Source: Mesostigma viride (Eukaryota > Streptophyta > Mesostigmatophyceae > Mesostigmatales > Mesostigmataceae). From it: a stretch of DNA of 56,419 bases. Location: assembly GCA_009746045.1 (NCBI GenBank), contig RPFO01001388.1, positions 1 through 56,419 on the forward strand, read 5' to 3'. Shown here piece by piece: positions 10,770 through 20,684 of the stretch. The position numbers and the translations under genes were made by a program. Position 1 is the stretch's first letter; every line of letters starts with the position of its first letter. The notes below the pieces were generated by a model. The model was not told the origin of the DNA. It saw nothing but the letters and a program-made list of their open reading frames with translations, and did not search any database.

Positions 10770-13005
10770 TCTTCCCCCTCTACCTCATCCTCCTCGTCGC
10801 CATGCCCATAGCCGGCGACCGCCTTGCCATCCATAACCCCCGAGGCGCCATTACCCGAGTCCTGTTGCTGTGAGAACAACTCATTCAACTCGCGGTTCAC
10901 CCGCTGGAACGAAGGACCCGTAGCGCGGGGCGTCTGGTGCTGCGTGGGACGCTGCCGGGCGTCCTGCAACTTGGCTGCGCGCTCGCCCGCGTTGCGAGGC
11001 CGGTCTGGGCGCCGTGCTTGTTCCGGGCGCTTACCGAAGGCAGGCCCGGAGAAACGGGGTGACGTCTGCTCGTCGCCACGATCGCGATGATTCCCGTGGT
11101 GGTCGCGTGCAGTCCTTCTTGAGATGACCGACCTCGCCGCACCGGAAGCATCGCGCCTTGGACGCATCGATTGCATTGACCTGGGGCGCTTCGTAGTCGC
11201 CGTCCTCCAGCTCGTGGTCGATAATGTCCTCAGAGGACCCGTCTTGGTCCACCGTAGTGAAGTGGACGCGACGCGGTGCAGCACCAGCATGCCGATAGGT
11301 GACCGCTGCGCGGCGGCGTGCGAGCACATCTGACACCTTTAGAAGGTACTGCTGGATCTCGATCACATCCCACTGCTCCCACGGTATCTCAGCAAAGCGC
11401 TTTAGCACCTCATCTAGGAGTTCCGGACTCAGCGCCTCAATGAACCGCGCCCTATATTCGGTCCAGGTCAAGTCCTCAAGGCGAGCCGAGAATGCTTCAA
11501 ACTCTGTCAGAAACTCGCGGAACGGCGTGGTGCCTTGGCGTAGCTTGGAAAAAGCCAGACGCTCGTGGAGCTTCCAGTCAGGGGGCACCAGCTTGCGCTC
11601 AATGCGCTCTAGTAGCTCCTCTACTGTGCGAGGGTACAAGCGCGACGCGACACTCTCACAGTTGAGTATGCCGACCACTGAAGGATCCATGCAGTTGGTG
11701 ACGACGTAGGAGATAAGAACCTCGGTAGCTAGCTCCCACCCATTGTGGTTGCACCACGCCCAGTAGATCTGTACCCACATACGCGTCCATTCGTCGATCT
11801 CGCGAGGGTTCATAGTCGCGCGCAGCTTGGGCACTGGTTTAAAGTCAGGCATGGGCGGCGCCTTAAACGCGTCGGCCCGAGGTCCGCCCACTGCGCGATA
11901 CGGCGGAACATTAAAGATCGACAACGAGTCATCTGCCGATGCAGGCGCTGACCTAGTCGCGCTGCGTTGTAGCCAGACAGACGAGGGATGCGCGTAGCCA
12001 GGATCACTGGGTGCCATGCGACTCAAGTTGAGGTTATTGCCATGCGACACGCTCGGCCGCGCAGGTCCGGCTGCTGGGACATTGCGCGCCGGATCGATGG
12101 GACGACGCGGGCCCAGCCTCATCGTATACCGGCGGTGGAACCCTAGCCTCGTCCTGGGTCCACAGCGATGTCGCATTGGACTGCAGGTCACTGCCAAAAG
12201 AAACCCGTCGACCGCTCGCCCAGGGATGTTGTAATCGTTGGGCACGTTGCGCGTGATAATAGGTCGCGTTCTGACTAAGCGGACCAAACATCTGCGACCC
12301 GGTCGGCTGGCTTAGCGGCTGCTGCTGCTGCTGCAACGGCGGAAGCTGCTGCGGCTGCTGCCACTGTTGCTGCTGCGGCGGCGGTGGCTGCTGCTGCTGT
12401 ACTGGCTGCTGCTGCCACTGCTGCGGCAACGGCTGTTGCTGTTCCGAATGCTGCCGTGGGGACTGCACGGGGTGCTGCTGCGGCTGCACTGGCGGGTGTT
12501 GCTGCGGCTGCACTGCCAGGTGCTGGGCTGCACTCGTGTGATTCGATCTGGGCCGGGCCTCATCACCTGCCCGTTCCATCAGCTGGTTATATTCAGCCTG
12601 CATTCGCTGCGGCTGGTATTCCTCCCTATTATCCATCCTATCCGCTCCTCGTGGCCTTCGCGGCTCACGGGAGGTACTACTGTCATAGATACAACAATAA
12701 TTGTTGTAAAACATATATATAAATATCAATATGATCTTTTATATAAATATCTTATCTATTTATATTAAGATTTTGATTAAAATCAATATTTTAATATCTA
12801 TTGATATTTATATATGTTGTAAAACATATTGTTGTATGGCCAGCTCACCCGGGTGACCTACAGGACTGCCTTGCTGGTAGGACGAGCCCTGTTGTGATAC
12901 CTCCTGTACTTGGTACTCTGGGCTGCCCTGCCTATCCAAGTCTGCACCTCCCTCCTCGGAATGACTCCTAGTCGTGCCGCGTACCGTCTTTTTACCCCGC
13001 GGCAT
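10770..13005 (-). pseudogene. Chromovirus Gag with CCHC knuckle (frameshifted)
   Basis: The best start is MPRGKKTVRG at 13005. After a 147-bp AT-rich insertion (12690-12836) the frame continues IYDSSTSREP and MDNREEYQPQ, then a long Gln-rich stretch. A frame change near 12110 leads into the capsid-like part (EIDEWTRMWVQIYWAW, LPPDWKL-like segment, FREFLTEFEAFSARLEDL). It ends with a zinc knuckle CFRCGEVGHLKKDC at about 11110-11155. Right after the knuckle another shift leads into a basic tail (RDHHGNHRDRGDEQT). The shift beside the knuckle could be a gag-pol recoding site or a simple indel; I cannot tell. Gag packages element RNA into cytoplasmic particles. Confidence 0.82.
12690..12836. repeat. 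AT-rich fold-back insertion within gag (MITE-like)
   Basis: Ends TACAACAATA and TATTGTTGTA are perfect 10-bp inverted repeats, and inner segments such as ATATTGATATTTATATAT are also repeated in inverse orientation. The 147-bp stretch is almost pure A/T inside GC-richer gag. Its length is a multiple of three, and removing it joins ...GELA to IYDSS... in one frame; left in place it introduces stops. A MITE is likely; an intron is the alternative. I could not fix a target duplication. Confidence 0.6.
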
Positions 13006-13466
13006 GTTTACCAGTACCACATCCACAAGAGAAGGAAGGAAGGAGAGAGGAAGAAGGAGGAAAATGCCATGCACATGCCCACAAGCAATCAACCAAGCGA
13101 CTGCCCTACGTTATTCTGCTAATGTAGCTATTATATAGTAAGCTATAATTAGTACTCTACTCCTCTAGAAACTAGGTGGCTGCCTAGGTGGGGTGCTGAC
13201 AGTGAGTTGGCTGAACGTGACTGTGACAGCCTGTGTGTCCCCCGTCCTGCTCTCTACTGTTGCACTATTGGGTGCACAGCTACGGCCCCTAGGCATTGGG
13301 CGAGTCCTAATCTCCTGAGGTGGTGCCTCTACGTGCAAGCCTACTGGACGTGTCATGTATTCCTGGATAAACCTATCTGCTTCCCATGCTCAGTGTCTTG
13401 AATCCCTTAAAGATAGCCCTATGCCTATCCACTATATAGTTCTTGCAGTCTACCCAGCTATAGAAA
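13006..13466. other. Chromovirus leader, part next to gag
   Basis: Untranslated leader between the gag start and the copia-type insertion site. No gene seen. It is continuous with 21307-22132 when the inserted element is removed. Confidence 0.55.
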
Positions 13467-13471
13467 ATACC
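13467..13471. repeat. Target site duplication of copia-type element, left
   Basis: ATACC directly before the left LTR. The same five bases follow the right LTR at 21302-21306. Confidence 0.92.
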
Positions 13472-14088
13472 AGTTGTGAGGGTAAGAATGCCACGAATTC
13501 CGCCATGGTTCTTGCAGGAAGTTGCCTTTATTAACAATCAGGAAACACAGACGTAAGTCACGTCACTTCCAAGACTGCACGCAGCACAGACGACAGGGTC
13601 GCAGTGCCAAGAGAACGTGCACGCAAGAACTAGCGTCCCGGTGTGACCAAGTCACTCATATAGCTTACTAGGGACGCGTCCAAGTATTCAGCTGCACTGT
13701 CACAGCTGAACTGTCAATCAATTGATTACACAGACTCTGGCACGCCTTTGGCGCGCAGATCTATCAATTGTCCATACGGCTAGTCCTGTGGACCTATCCG
13801 TACACTAGTCAGCATCAATTGTCTCATAGGTCCTGGCGCGCTACAGTGCGCCTACCTATCAATTGACCATCAAGTCCTGTACAAGTCCTGTCAACGTCCT
13901 GCGGACTATCAAAGTGACACTTGTACATCCTGTGTCCGTACGCGCCCACAGTGGCGCGCCGGGTACTGTCGGCACAGCCTAGGAAACGTCATAACTTTTA
14001 CGTTCCTTAACCAAATGAGGCGTTCAAGGTGCCGTTGGAAAGAGCGTAACAATCTCTATCCATCTAACGTAAATCCTTTACGTTAACT
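13472..14088 (-). repeat. Copia-type 3' LTR
   Basis: 617 bp, matching 20685-21301 base for base by eye. The plus-strand ends are AGTTGTGAGG and TTACGTTAACT, giving a 4-bp inverted AGTT/AACT. It contains several ATCAATTG and AAGTCCTGT motifs. Confidence 0.93.
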
Positions 14089-15037
14089 CCAATCCCTTCT
14101 TTTCTTTAGGGATCACATCCCCTGCCAGGGACCCTTGAAGTAGCTTGAAATGTCCTTCACTCCAGCTTGAAGCTTGAACAGATGTCTTTAATGGCCAATG
14201 CCATTCCCCCAGCCCTTTCTTTTAAGGAACTGGAAAAGAAACAGATCTGCCACAGGGAAAACCATTTCATGAGAAATGGAGAAAACCTATGGAAGTGGCA
14301 TTACAGAGTACCACCAGATATTAGAAGCACACAAAATTAAATACATACAGGTTAATTCTATGAGGTCTTCTCCAGGAATTAATCCCATCACCTCGGTAGA
14401 GCCTCCAGTACAATGACCTTCTGGCGGTGAGTTACATTAATCCCAGATACTAATCCCATAAAACCCAGTACATATTCAATATAAGTACAATAAATCCATG
14501 ACAATTAAAATACCACTTGACAAAGTAAGGCGTATTACAATAGTTTGCCTGTCATTCTCTCAACAGGGGTCTATTGGCGCCCGTCTTACGGCGCCCGTCT
14601 ACTTGCCAGATGGTAAACTGCCACAGCAAACAAATGACAAAATGAAACACATAGGCAACAATTAAATCCTGCCCTGGGGAACTAGGGAAGTCTGAACAGG
14701 CAAACACCTGAACAGGCCAGCTTGTAGAAACATAATACCAGGGAATCGAACCCCGCCCTATAAACCCCAGAATAAAGGTTCCCAGACCATTGTGAGAGGT
14801 ATGTACAAATATACATTTCTTTTAAAATAGAATACATGGTCTGTAATGGACCTGTCAACCTTGTGTAGTCAACAGCATGAACCCCAGCCAAAACCTGGCT
14901 GTATCCTGATTAAAATCAGAGTGAGTGTACCATGGTCCATGAGCCTTAGTACAGACTAAAATACAGGTATTATGCCAGTCACAATGCTGACACTACCACA
15001 CAATCTGCTCTCCAATGCCCTATAACCATGCACCAGC
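14089..15037 (-). other. Copia-type 3' untranslated region with purine tract
   Basis: About 950 bases between the pol stop and the 3' LTR. On the minus strand a purine-rich run (AAAGAAAAGAAGGGATTGG, 14089-14107) abuts the LTR and is the likely polypurine tract. Only short frames are present and no domain is seen. Confidence 0.65.
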
Positions 15038-18000
15038 TTAGACAGCTTGCTGAGATGGGTCCATCAGAGACTGAAGAACCTTGTATTGCACTGCTGCCTT
15101 CTGCACTAGCTTGGTCAAAGCATCAGCAGGATTGTCAACCCCAGGGATATGCTCAATATTGGCCAAGGAGGACAACTCCTTAAGAAGGAGATAATCCAAG
15201 TCCCTACTTCTGGCCATCTGCCTGTGCACAAACTGCACCATCCCCATGGAGTCTGTTTTTAGAAGAGTGGTAACCTGAAGTGGCCAAGGAGTGTTAGAAG
15301 TCATCTGATGAAGCAACTCCTTCAGATAAAGGCTTGTGTGAATGCCTTCACAAATAGCCCTGCATTCTGCCACATCACTGCTGACAGCCACCCGTTTGTG
15401 CAGGCGACTAAACCAGCTCACCAAACTCCCCAGGCCTTCCTGTCTGAGCACAAAGAGCCCTGCAGCCCTGCCCCTGACCTTGGAGACCTGCCTGCTGTCC
15501 ATTGAGCTATCCACATACAGCTCCATGCAAATGGGTTGTGATAAATCCACTGCAGACAACAGAATGCCAGATGAAGCCCTGACCTGATCAGCCACCTTGG
15601 CAGACCCTAGCTCCACCAGCATGTCATCAGGCAACCTGGCTATGACCATAAGGTCTGGCCTGGAAATGCCTGCCACCCAAGCAACCATGCCCCTCACCAT
15701 GGGACACAGTGCCTGTGTGATGGTTGGAGGAAGCTTGCTAATGAGGGTCTCTTGATAGTCATTGCCCCCCACCAGCAGCATACGCCACTCCCCTCCCTTC
15801 TTCACCAGTGTGGCCTCCATGCCCACAAACAGCAGAGGCTCATTCTCCACCTGCCATTGCTCCCTACCCAGAGGAAACTTGGACTTAATGATGGAGATCA
15901 GCTCCTTAAGCCACGACGTGGGAGCTATCAGATGTAGGTCATCCCCGTGCAGCGAAGCATACACTGGCAGGCCTTCCCATTGCCCCAGAAACAGACAGGG
16001 GTCTACAGGAGAGACCTTCAAGTTGCAATGCTCCTTCAGGAAACGGTTGAGAGTCTCCCTCCAGATTATTGGACTTGACCTCAGGCCCTCCAGGCCCTTG
16101 AGGATTTTAAGGAACTCCGTGTGGATGTCCCTTTTCCATACAGCAGGCACCCTAACATAGAAAGGCGTCTTGCCCTCCCACTTTTCCTGTGCCACATCTG
16201 CATCACCCTCCAGAAATGCCCTCTTGAAGTCTATCACCACTGAGCCATAGTCCAAGCCCTTGTTGAGAAGGCCTAGAAAGACACACAGCAGCAGCCTCCA
16301 AGTATCATGCAGCATGCCAGGGGTATACAACTCCTCAGCAGTGCACTCACCAGTACCCTTGAACTCATTCAGCACTGGCCTGACATGTGGTACCTTGACC
16401 CCGTCCACCTCCTTCATCTTGATGACAAACTTGAGCTTGAGTAGACGTCGTGCAGGAGGCAGGTCATTGACAGGTTCCACGCATTTCTTGGAGATCCAGT
16501 CCTCCCCAGATTTAATCAGACCCAGTGTGACCTGGGGACACATAATGGGAGAGGACATGAGCTTCACCAGGCCTTGGTAGTTGATAGGGCTGTGTCCAGC
16601 AAGTGAGTGAGGACCAATGCCCAAACTGCTTGGATGACTAGCAGCTGGCAGTATGAGGTCATCAACCAAGGGCTCCTGCCCCTGGCACACTTGCACACGC
16701 TTAACCGTCCTGGTTACTGCACGTGATAGGTGAGTGGTCCTGAAATTAATCAGTGGGACCTGACCAGCCCCTTCCTTAGTCAGGAGAGAGGACGTGATCA
16801 CTACCCCATCCTGGCATAGGAAATTCTGCCCCAGAAGAGCAGGTCCTTGATAGCCCTCCAAGACACAAAAAGCAGTGTCCTGTCCAAGGATAGGAATGAA
16901 TACCTCACCCAGTACCTTCACGTGTACCCCGCCACTGAAGTCAGACACAAACTGATAGCTGGGTTCAGACATGCTGTACCCTGCTGCAGCCCTGGTCCCA
17001 ATAATGGAGACCTGAGAATTAGTGTCTACCTCTAAGGCAGTGTCCAGCCCCAGATTGCCATGCCACCTGAGCTTGGCTACCTTGGGCTGCTTCTTGGCCC
17101 TTTGTAGAGCCCCAATCAATCCAGCCAAACTTGTCCCCCTGGGCTTGGTTAGTGCCTTGGGCTTGACAGTTGACTCCCCAGCTGTTGACCTTGCAGCCTG
17201 TTCAACAAGTACCTCTGCAACCTGGCCAGGGCTGACAGATTCCCCTGCAACAGATGTGGTCGTTGCGTCAGTGATGTCACCTGGGACCTGAAAATCCTGC
17301 AGATCCTGTGAGCCTTGTGCCTGACTGCCCTCATTCATCAGGTTAGGCTTGACATATGACCAACTCAGCCGGTGTACATGCTTTGGTTCGTCCTCCATGC
17401 TGACCAAGCATGCGTGGCTAGCTTCATCAACCTGGGTAACCACCCCAGGACTCCAGCTACCACGTTTGCCATAAAGGCTAGGTTCCTTCCAAGCTAGGAC
17501 CTTCTGACCCACTTGTGGCTCCAGCATCTTCCAACCCCGGTCCTTCTCCCTCAGCTTGGCAAAGGTGACATGTGCAGCATGTTTCCAGCCCTCCAGCACA
17601 TGTGGTGGGCACAGGCCATGATATAGACCCATTGGGCTGACAGCAACTCCATCATAGTAGAAGTTAACCCTGCTGTTCAGCTGCTGCTCCACGTTCCTCA
17701 GCCATGCACTCCTGACAAGTGCAGGTGCAGACAAGGGTACCCAGTCTTCAGAGATGATCAATTTCTTGACCTCCTGGATTGCCCTCTCGATAGCACCCTG
17801 CTGCCCATGAGCCTCCCTAGGTGTAACCAGCAACTCAGGAAGGGTAGGATCACCCTTGAGATGCTGAAACTGCATGTCCACCTGGATCCTTGTGGTAGGA
17901 AACTTGGCTCTTACATTCTGCAGGGCAGCCAGCAAGTACCTGTTCTTCATAGAAGGTAAATGCTCCAGCACCTTGTATTTCGTGTACCTGTCCACGCACA

Positions 18001-18664
18001 CCAACAGTTGCATGCCCCTGATGTGTTGGATATCACACTGCAGATCACCAATGCTCTGAGGTAGAGCTTTGGCATGTGATTTCCTGGGCTTGTTGGAGGA
18101 CAACTGGCACTTACACCGTGAGGCAGCTTGCTGACACGCCTTAAGAAGGGGTGCCCTGCCCATACGGAAGGCAAAGTTGTTTGACAGAGAAGTGGCATGC
18201 CCAAACATGTTGTGGATTCGGGCACCCAACTCCTGGTACACAGAGGAAGCAGTCCCTGGCACAGTCAGGACTGTGCTGTCAGGTTGTCCAGCATCACCAT
18301 GCTGACTTCCATCCTGTTCTGACTCAGAGCCTGAGTCACCCTGCTCATGCCCAACACCTGGACCGCCAGCAGGGACCACATGCATACCACCAGAGGCCTT
18401 CACACCCCTCTGTGGTTGTACATTGGTTTCTCTCAAAATGAGAGGTCCACCCTCGTGCCCAGCACGAGGATGCATAGGGTCAGACATACTTACAGCTGCA
18501 TCAGCTGTCAAGGACGTCTTCATAGGAACCTGTACCTCTCCAGGTGACCTGGGGCCACACTGAACCTGGAGATCACCCTCTTGTTGCCCAGATATAAAAT
18601 CTGCATTGGAGCACCTGGCCTCCCCCTTGGGTGAATTAAGGTGTGTAGGGGTTGCCTCAGACAG
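15038..18664 (-). CDS. Copia-type Pol: integrase, protease-like domain, RT, RNase H
   Basis: Open from the codon after the gag TGA to the stop at 15038; the first Met is at 18523. Numbering from that Met: integrase zinc region near H104/H109 and C130-C139, catalytic D164, D216 and E246 within a chain-integration fold. A retropepsin-like segment lies at about 490-580 with VDTNSQVSIIG (D500) and the closing motif ALLGQNFL (562-569). RT follows at about 650-900 with D765 (VVIDFKRAFLEG) and HGDD at 859-862. RNase H has D1005, E1053 and D1091, then IEHIPGVDNPADALTK near the end, a copia hallmark. The protease-like segment has DTN where DTG or DSG is usual. It would copy element RNA and insert the cDNA. 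Confidence 0.9.
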   Translation of the reverse strand: MSEATPTHLNSPKGEARCSNADFISGQQEGDLQVQCGPRSPGEVQVPMKTSLTADAAVSMSDPMHPRAGHEGGPLILRETNVQPQRGVKASGGMHVVPAGGPGVGHEQGDSGSESEQDGSQHGDAGQPDSTVLTVPGTASSVYQELGARIHNMFGHATSLSNNFAFRMGRAPLLKACQQAASRCKCQLSSNKPRKSHAKALPQSIGDLQCDIQHIRGMQLLVCVDRYTKYKVLEHLPSMKNRYLLAALQNVRAKFPTTRIQVDMQFQHLKGDPTLPELLVTPREAHGQQGAIERAIQEVKKLIISEDWVPLSAPALVRSAWLRNVEQQLNSRVNFYYDGVAVSPMGLYHGLCPPHVLEGWKHAAHVTFAKLREKDRGWKMLEPQVGQKVLAWKEPSLYGKRGSWSPGVVTQVDEASHACLVSMEDEPKHVHRLSWSYVKPNLMNEGSQAQGSQDLQDFQVPGDITDATTTSVAGESVSPGQVAEVLVEQAARSTAGESTVKPKALTKPRGTSLAGLIGALQRAKKQPKVAKLRWHGNLGLDTALEVDTNSQVSIIGTRAAAGYSMSEPSYQFVSDFSGGVHVKVLGEVFIPILGQDTAFCVLEGYQGPALLGQNFLCQDGVVITSSLLTKEGAGQVPLINFRTTHLSRAVTRTVKRVQVCQGQEPLVDDLILPAASHPSSLGIGPHSLAGHSPINYQGLVKLMSSPIMCPQVTLGLIKSGEDWISKKCVEPVNDLPPARRLLKLKFVIKMKEVDGVKVPHVRPVLNEFKGTGECTAEELYTPGMLHDTWRLLLCVFLGLLNKGLDYGSVVIDFKRAFLEGDADVAQEKWEGKTPFYVRVPAVWKRDIHTEFLKILKGLEGLRSSPIIWRETLNRFLKEHCNLKVSPVDPCLFLGQWEGLPVYASLHGDDLHLIAPTSWLKELISIIKSKFPLGREQWQVENEPLLFVGMEATLVKKGGEWRMLLVGGNDYQETLISKLPPTITQALCPMVRGMVAWVAGISRPDLMVIARLPDDMLVELGSAKVADQVRASSGILLSAVDLSQPICMELYVDSSMDSRQVSKVRGRAAGLFVLRQEGLGSLVSWFSRLHKRVAVSSDVAECRAICEGIHTSLYLKELLHQMTSNTPWPLQVTTLLKTDSMGMVQFVHRQMARSRDLDYLLLKELSSLANIEHIPGVDNPADALTKLVQKAAVQYKVLQSLMDPSQQAV

Positions 18665-18667
18665 TCA
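18665..18667 (-). promoter_or_regulatory. In-frame UGA between gag and pol, possible readthrough site
   Basis: The gag stop reads CAG TGA CTG on the minus strand, and the pol frame continues in the same phase with no further stop for more than 1200 codons. UGA followed by CU is a context known to favour readthrough in several viruses. A readthrough would yield a Gag-Pol fusion, whereas most copia elements use one continuous ORF. A recent nonsense mutation is the alternative. Confidence 0.55.
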
Positions 18668-19779
18668 CTGCTCCTTGTTGTCTTCTTGCTGACTGCCCTT
18701 TGAAGGCTGGCCTGCCTGGGACTTGTTGTTGTTCTTCTTGTTGTTGTTGTTATTCTTGTTGCTGCCCTGGCCCTGGGACTTCTTGAAGCTGGGACACTCC
18801 TTCTTGATGTGCCCCCACCCCTTGCACAGGTAGCATTGTATCTTGGACTTGCCCTGGCCACTGCCCCCATTGTCAGACGCGTTGCCCTGCTTGGGCTGAC
18901 CACCCACCCGCCTGAACACCGACTTGGAGTGTGACCTCCTGTCAGAATCAGGTGAATGATCTCCCTTGCGCTTGTGATGGTTGCCCCTACGCCCTCCTTG
19001 GCTTCGGTCAGCCTCAGACGTCTTGGAGCCACCCTGGGTACGCCCGCCTGCCTGGGTAGCCTTCACTGCTGGCACTCCACCCTCAAACAGCTCCTCTGCC
19101 TCGAGAGCTTGTTTAATGATGACCTTGTAGGCCTTCAGGGTAGAGTGTGGGGCACACATGACTTTTAAGGAGCCACGTGTCGCCTTATCCAGCCCAGAAA
19201 CCTTGAGCCAGTTGGTTAGGGCTATGTTATCAGCGACATTAAAGCCGTGAGCCCTGCCCTCCTCAACCATCTTACAATAGTTGAGAAAGTTCTGGATCAG
19301 GTCCCCCTTGACCTCCCACCCTTGATACTTGTCCTGCCAATGGATGCCGACCTTCTTCGTTGGTCCTCCAGCAGCTCCTTCAGCTCAGCCACGTACAGTG
19401 CCCAGGCCTTATTGGCCTTTTTGCACTCCCTGGTTAGGTCCTTAATCTGGTCAGTACACTTGCCAAAAGTGCTACTGCCTATCCAGATTTGATAGTAATT
19501 TGTACCACCGTACAAGCTAGGGAACCCTTCCAATCCCTCCACAAACTCTTCAGCCTGCTTAGGCTTGGAGTCTGAGGTTACAGGCTGCAACTGATTGACA
19601 ATTAAAAGACCCTGTGTGGTAAGATCAAAGCCATGAATAGCTTGTGCATTATTATTATTGTGAGGAAGGTTGGTAATCTCTCCGGTAAGCCCCACGTCAT
19701 CTACGTGAGCGGTTCCACTACCAGCACCCCCATTATTATTCCCACTGGCTGGACCCTTGCTACGGCGTCCCTCAGCCAT
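18665..19779 (-). CDS. Copia-type Gag with CCHC knuckle (one frame change)
   Basis: Starts MAEGRRSKGPAS at 19779. The first frame runs through a capsid-like region (FPSLYGGTNYYQIWIGSS, ANKAWALYVAELKELLE) and would stop at 19297. A single -1 (or +2) change between about 19400 and 19300 joins it to KKVGIHWQDKYQGWEVKG and MVEEGRAHGF, then LKAYKVIIKQALEAEELF. A basic linker follows, then the zinc knuckle CYLCKGWGHIKKEC (about 18795-18836) and a Lys/Asn-rich tail ending at TGA 18665-18667. No classical slippery heptamer is visible at the shift. Gag forms the particle and packages RNA. With identical LTRs the frame change is either very recent, recoding, or a sequence error. Confidence 0.8.
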
Positions 19780-19949
19780 CCTGCACTACCAGCTATTCAA
19801 AGAACACCTTAACAAAGCAGCAGAAAATATGTACAAAATTTTTGTGTCGCCACTGCCGCCTGCGCCGGTGTCGCTGCCGCCCCGCGAATTGCCGCTGAAA
19901 ATTCGACAAAAAAAATGTCGACGAGTACTGCAGAAGAAAATTAGGCCGA

Positions 19950-20660
19950 CTAGTAGTCAAGGCCCCTGAAGTCGCAGTACGTGTATACGAACTCACGATC
20001 CTCCATATCCAGCTCCGGACCTGCACCGGTATGAATTAAAACCGGCGTGCTCCCCGCCGCGTAAGTTGCGACGCGCCGACGCGCGACGAGGCGCAGAGGA
20101 TGTGTAAAGATCGTCAATAATTCCCACCCCGCGGGAATCCACTCTCGCACAGAGGCGAGAAATGCCACCAGGTTAATTAAAACCTGGCGCTCGCGACTGC
20201 GTACGCCGCGAGTGAGCAGCGATAACAGCGCGAGATCCTGAAACAAATTTGTCGACACCGCCGGCGCGCCCCCCGTGCGTAGCGATGCCCAGTTTTGCAG
20301 GTTTCTCTGGTAACCGGTGAGTGAAGAGAGGACGTTGTCCAACTCCTCAATGGCAGTCGTGACTTCGGTCACCGACCGCAAACCTCCCCGCACCTGGACC
20401 GTAAATGTCGATAAAATGTTTCGAATCTGGTCCAACAGGTTGCGGATTGCCGGCACCAGTGCTGGCAAATCGGGGTCCTCGGGGTTATCCCCGAGCAATG
20501 CGTGAGCTGCACGCTGCTGACGATGAAGCTCGTCGAGCGAGACCGTTACTTCGTCGAGCAATTGCTGCCACGACGGCACCGTCGGTCTTGACGAAGAACC
20601 AGCCGGCGGAGCGGCTATTTCCTCATCGTCCGGAATCCGAAATTCTTCCGAATTTGGCAT
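19950..20660 (-). CDS. ORF1 upstream of gag in the copia-type element, unknown
   Basis: 236 codons starting MPNSEEFRIPDDEEIAAPP, only 24 nt after the 5' LTR, ending GLDY and stop. The N-terminus is acidic and disordered in character. The middle (LDELHRQQRAAHALLG, LLDQIRNILSTF, VTTAIEELDNVLSSL) looks helical and possibly coiled-coil. A more hydrophobic, Arg-containing stretch follows (LVAFLASVREWIPAGWELL, HPLRLVARRR). There is no zinc knuckle, signal peptide or known enzyme motif. An independent ORF before gag is unusual for Ty1/copia. Its position as the first translated frame suggests a structural or regulatory role; I do not recognise a family. It is intact, unlike gag. Confidence 0.65.
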   Translation of the reverse strand: MPNSEEFRIPDDEEIAAPPAGSSSRPTVPSWQQLLDEVTVSLDELHRQQRAAHALLGDNPEDPDLPALVPAIRNLLDQIRNILSTFTVQVRGGLRSVTEVTTAIEELDNVLSSLTGYQRNLQNWASLRTGGAPAVSTNLFQDLALLSLLTRGVRSRERQVLINLVAFLASVREWIPAGWELLTIFTHPLRLVARRRVATYAAGSTPVLIHTGAGPELDMEDREFVYTYCDFRGLDY

Positions 20661-20684
20661 CTTTTTGACAGAGCGTGTAATACG

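Noticed and set aside
14720-14770. tRNA-like T-arm motif GGTTCGATTCCCTG on the minus strand
   Set aside because: No acceptor stem, D-arm or anticodon arm can be fitted around it.
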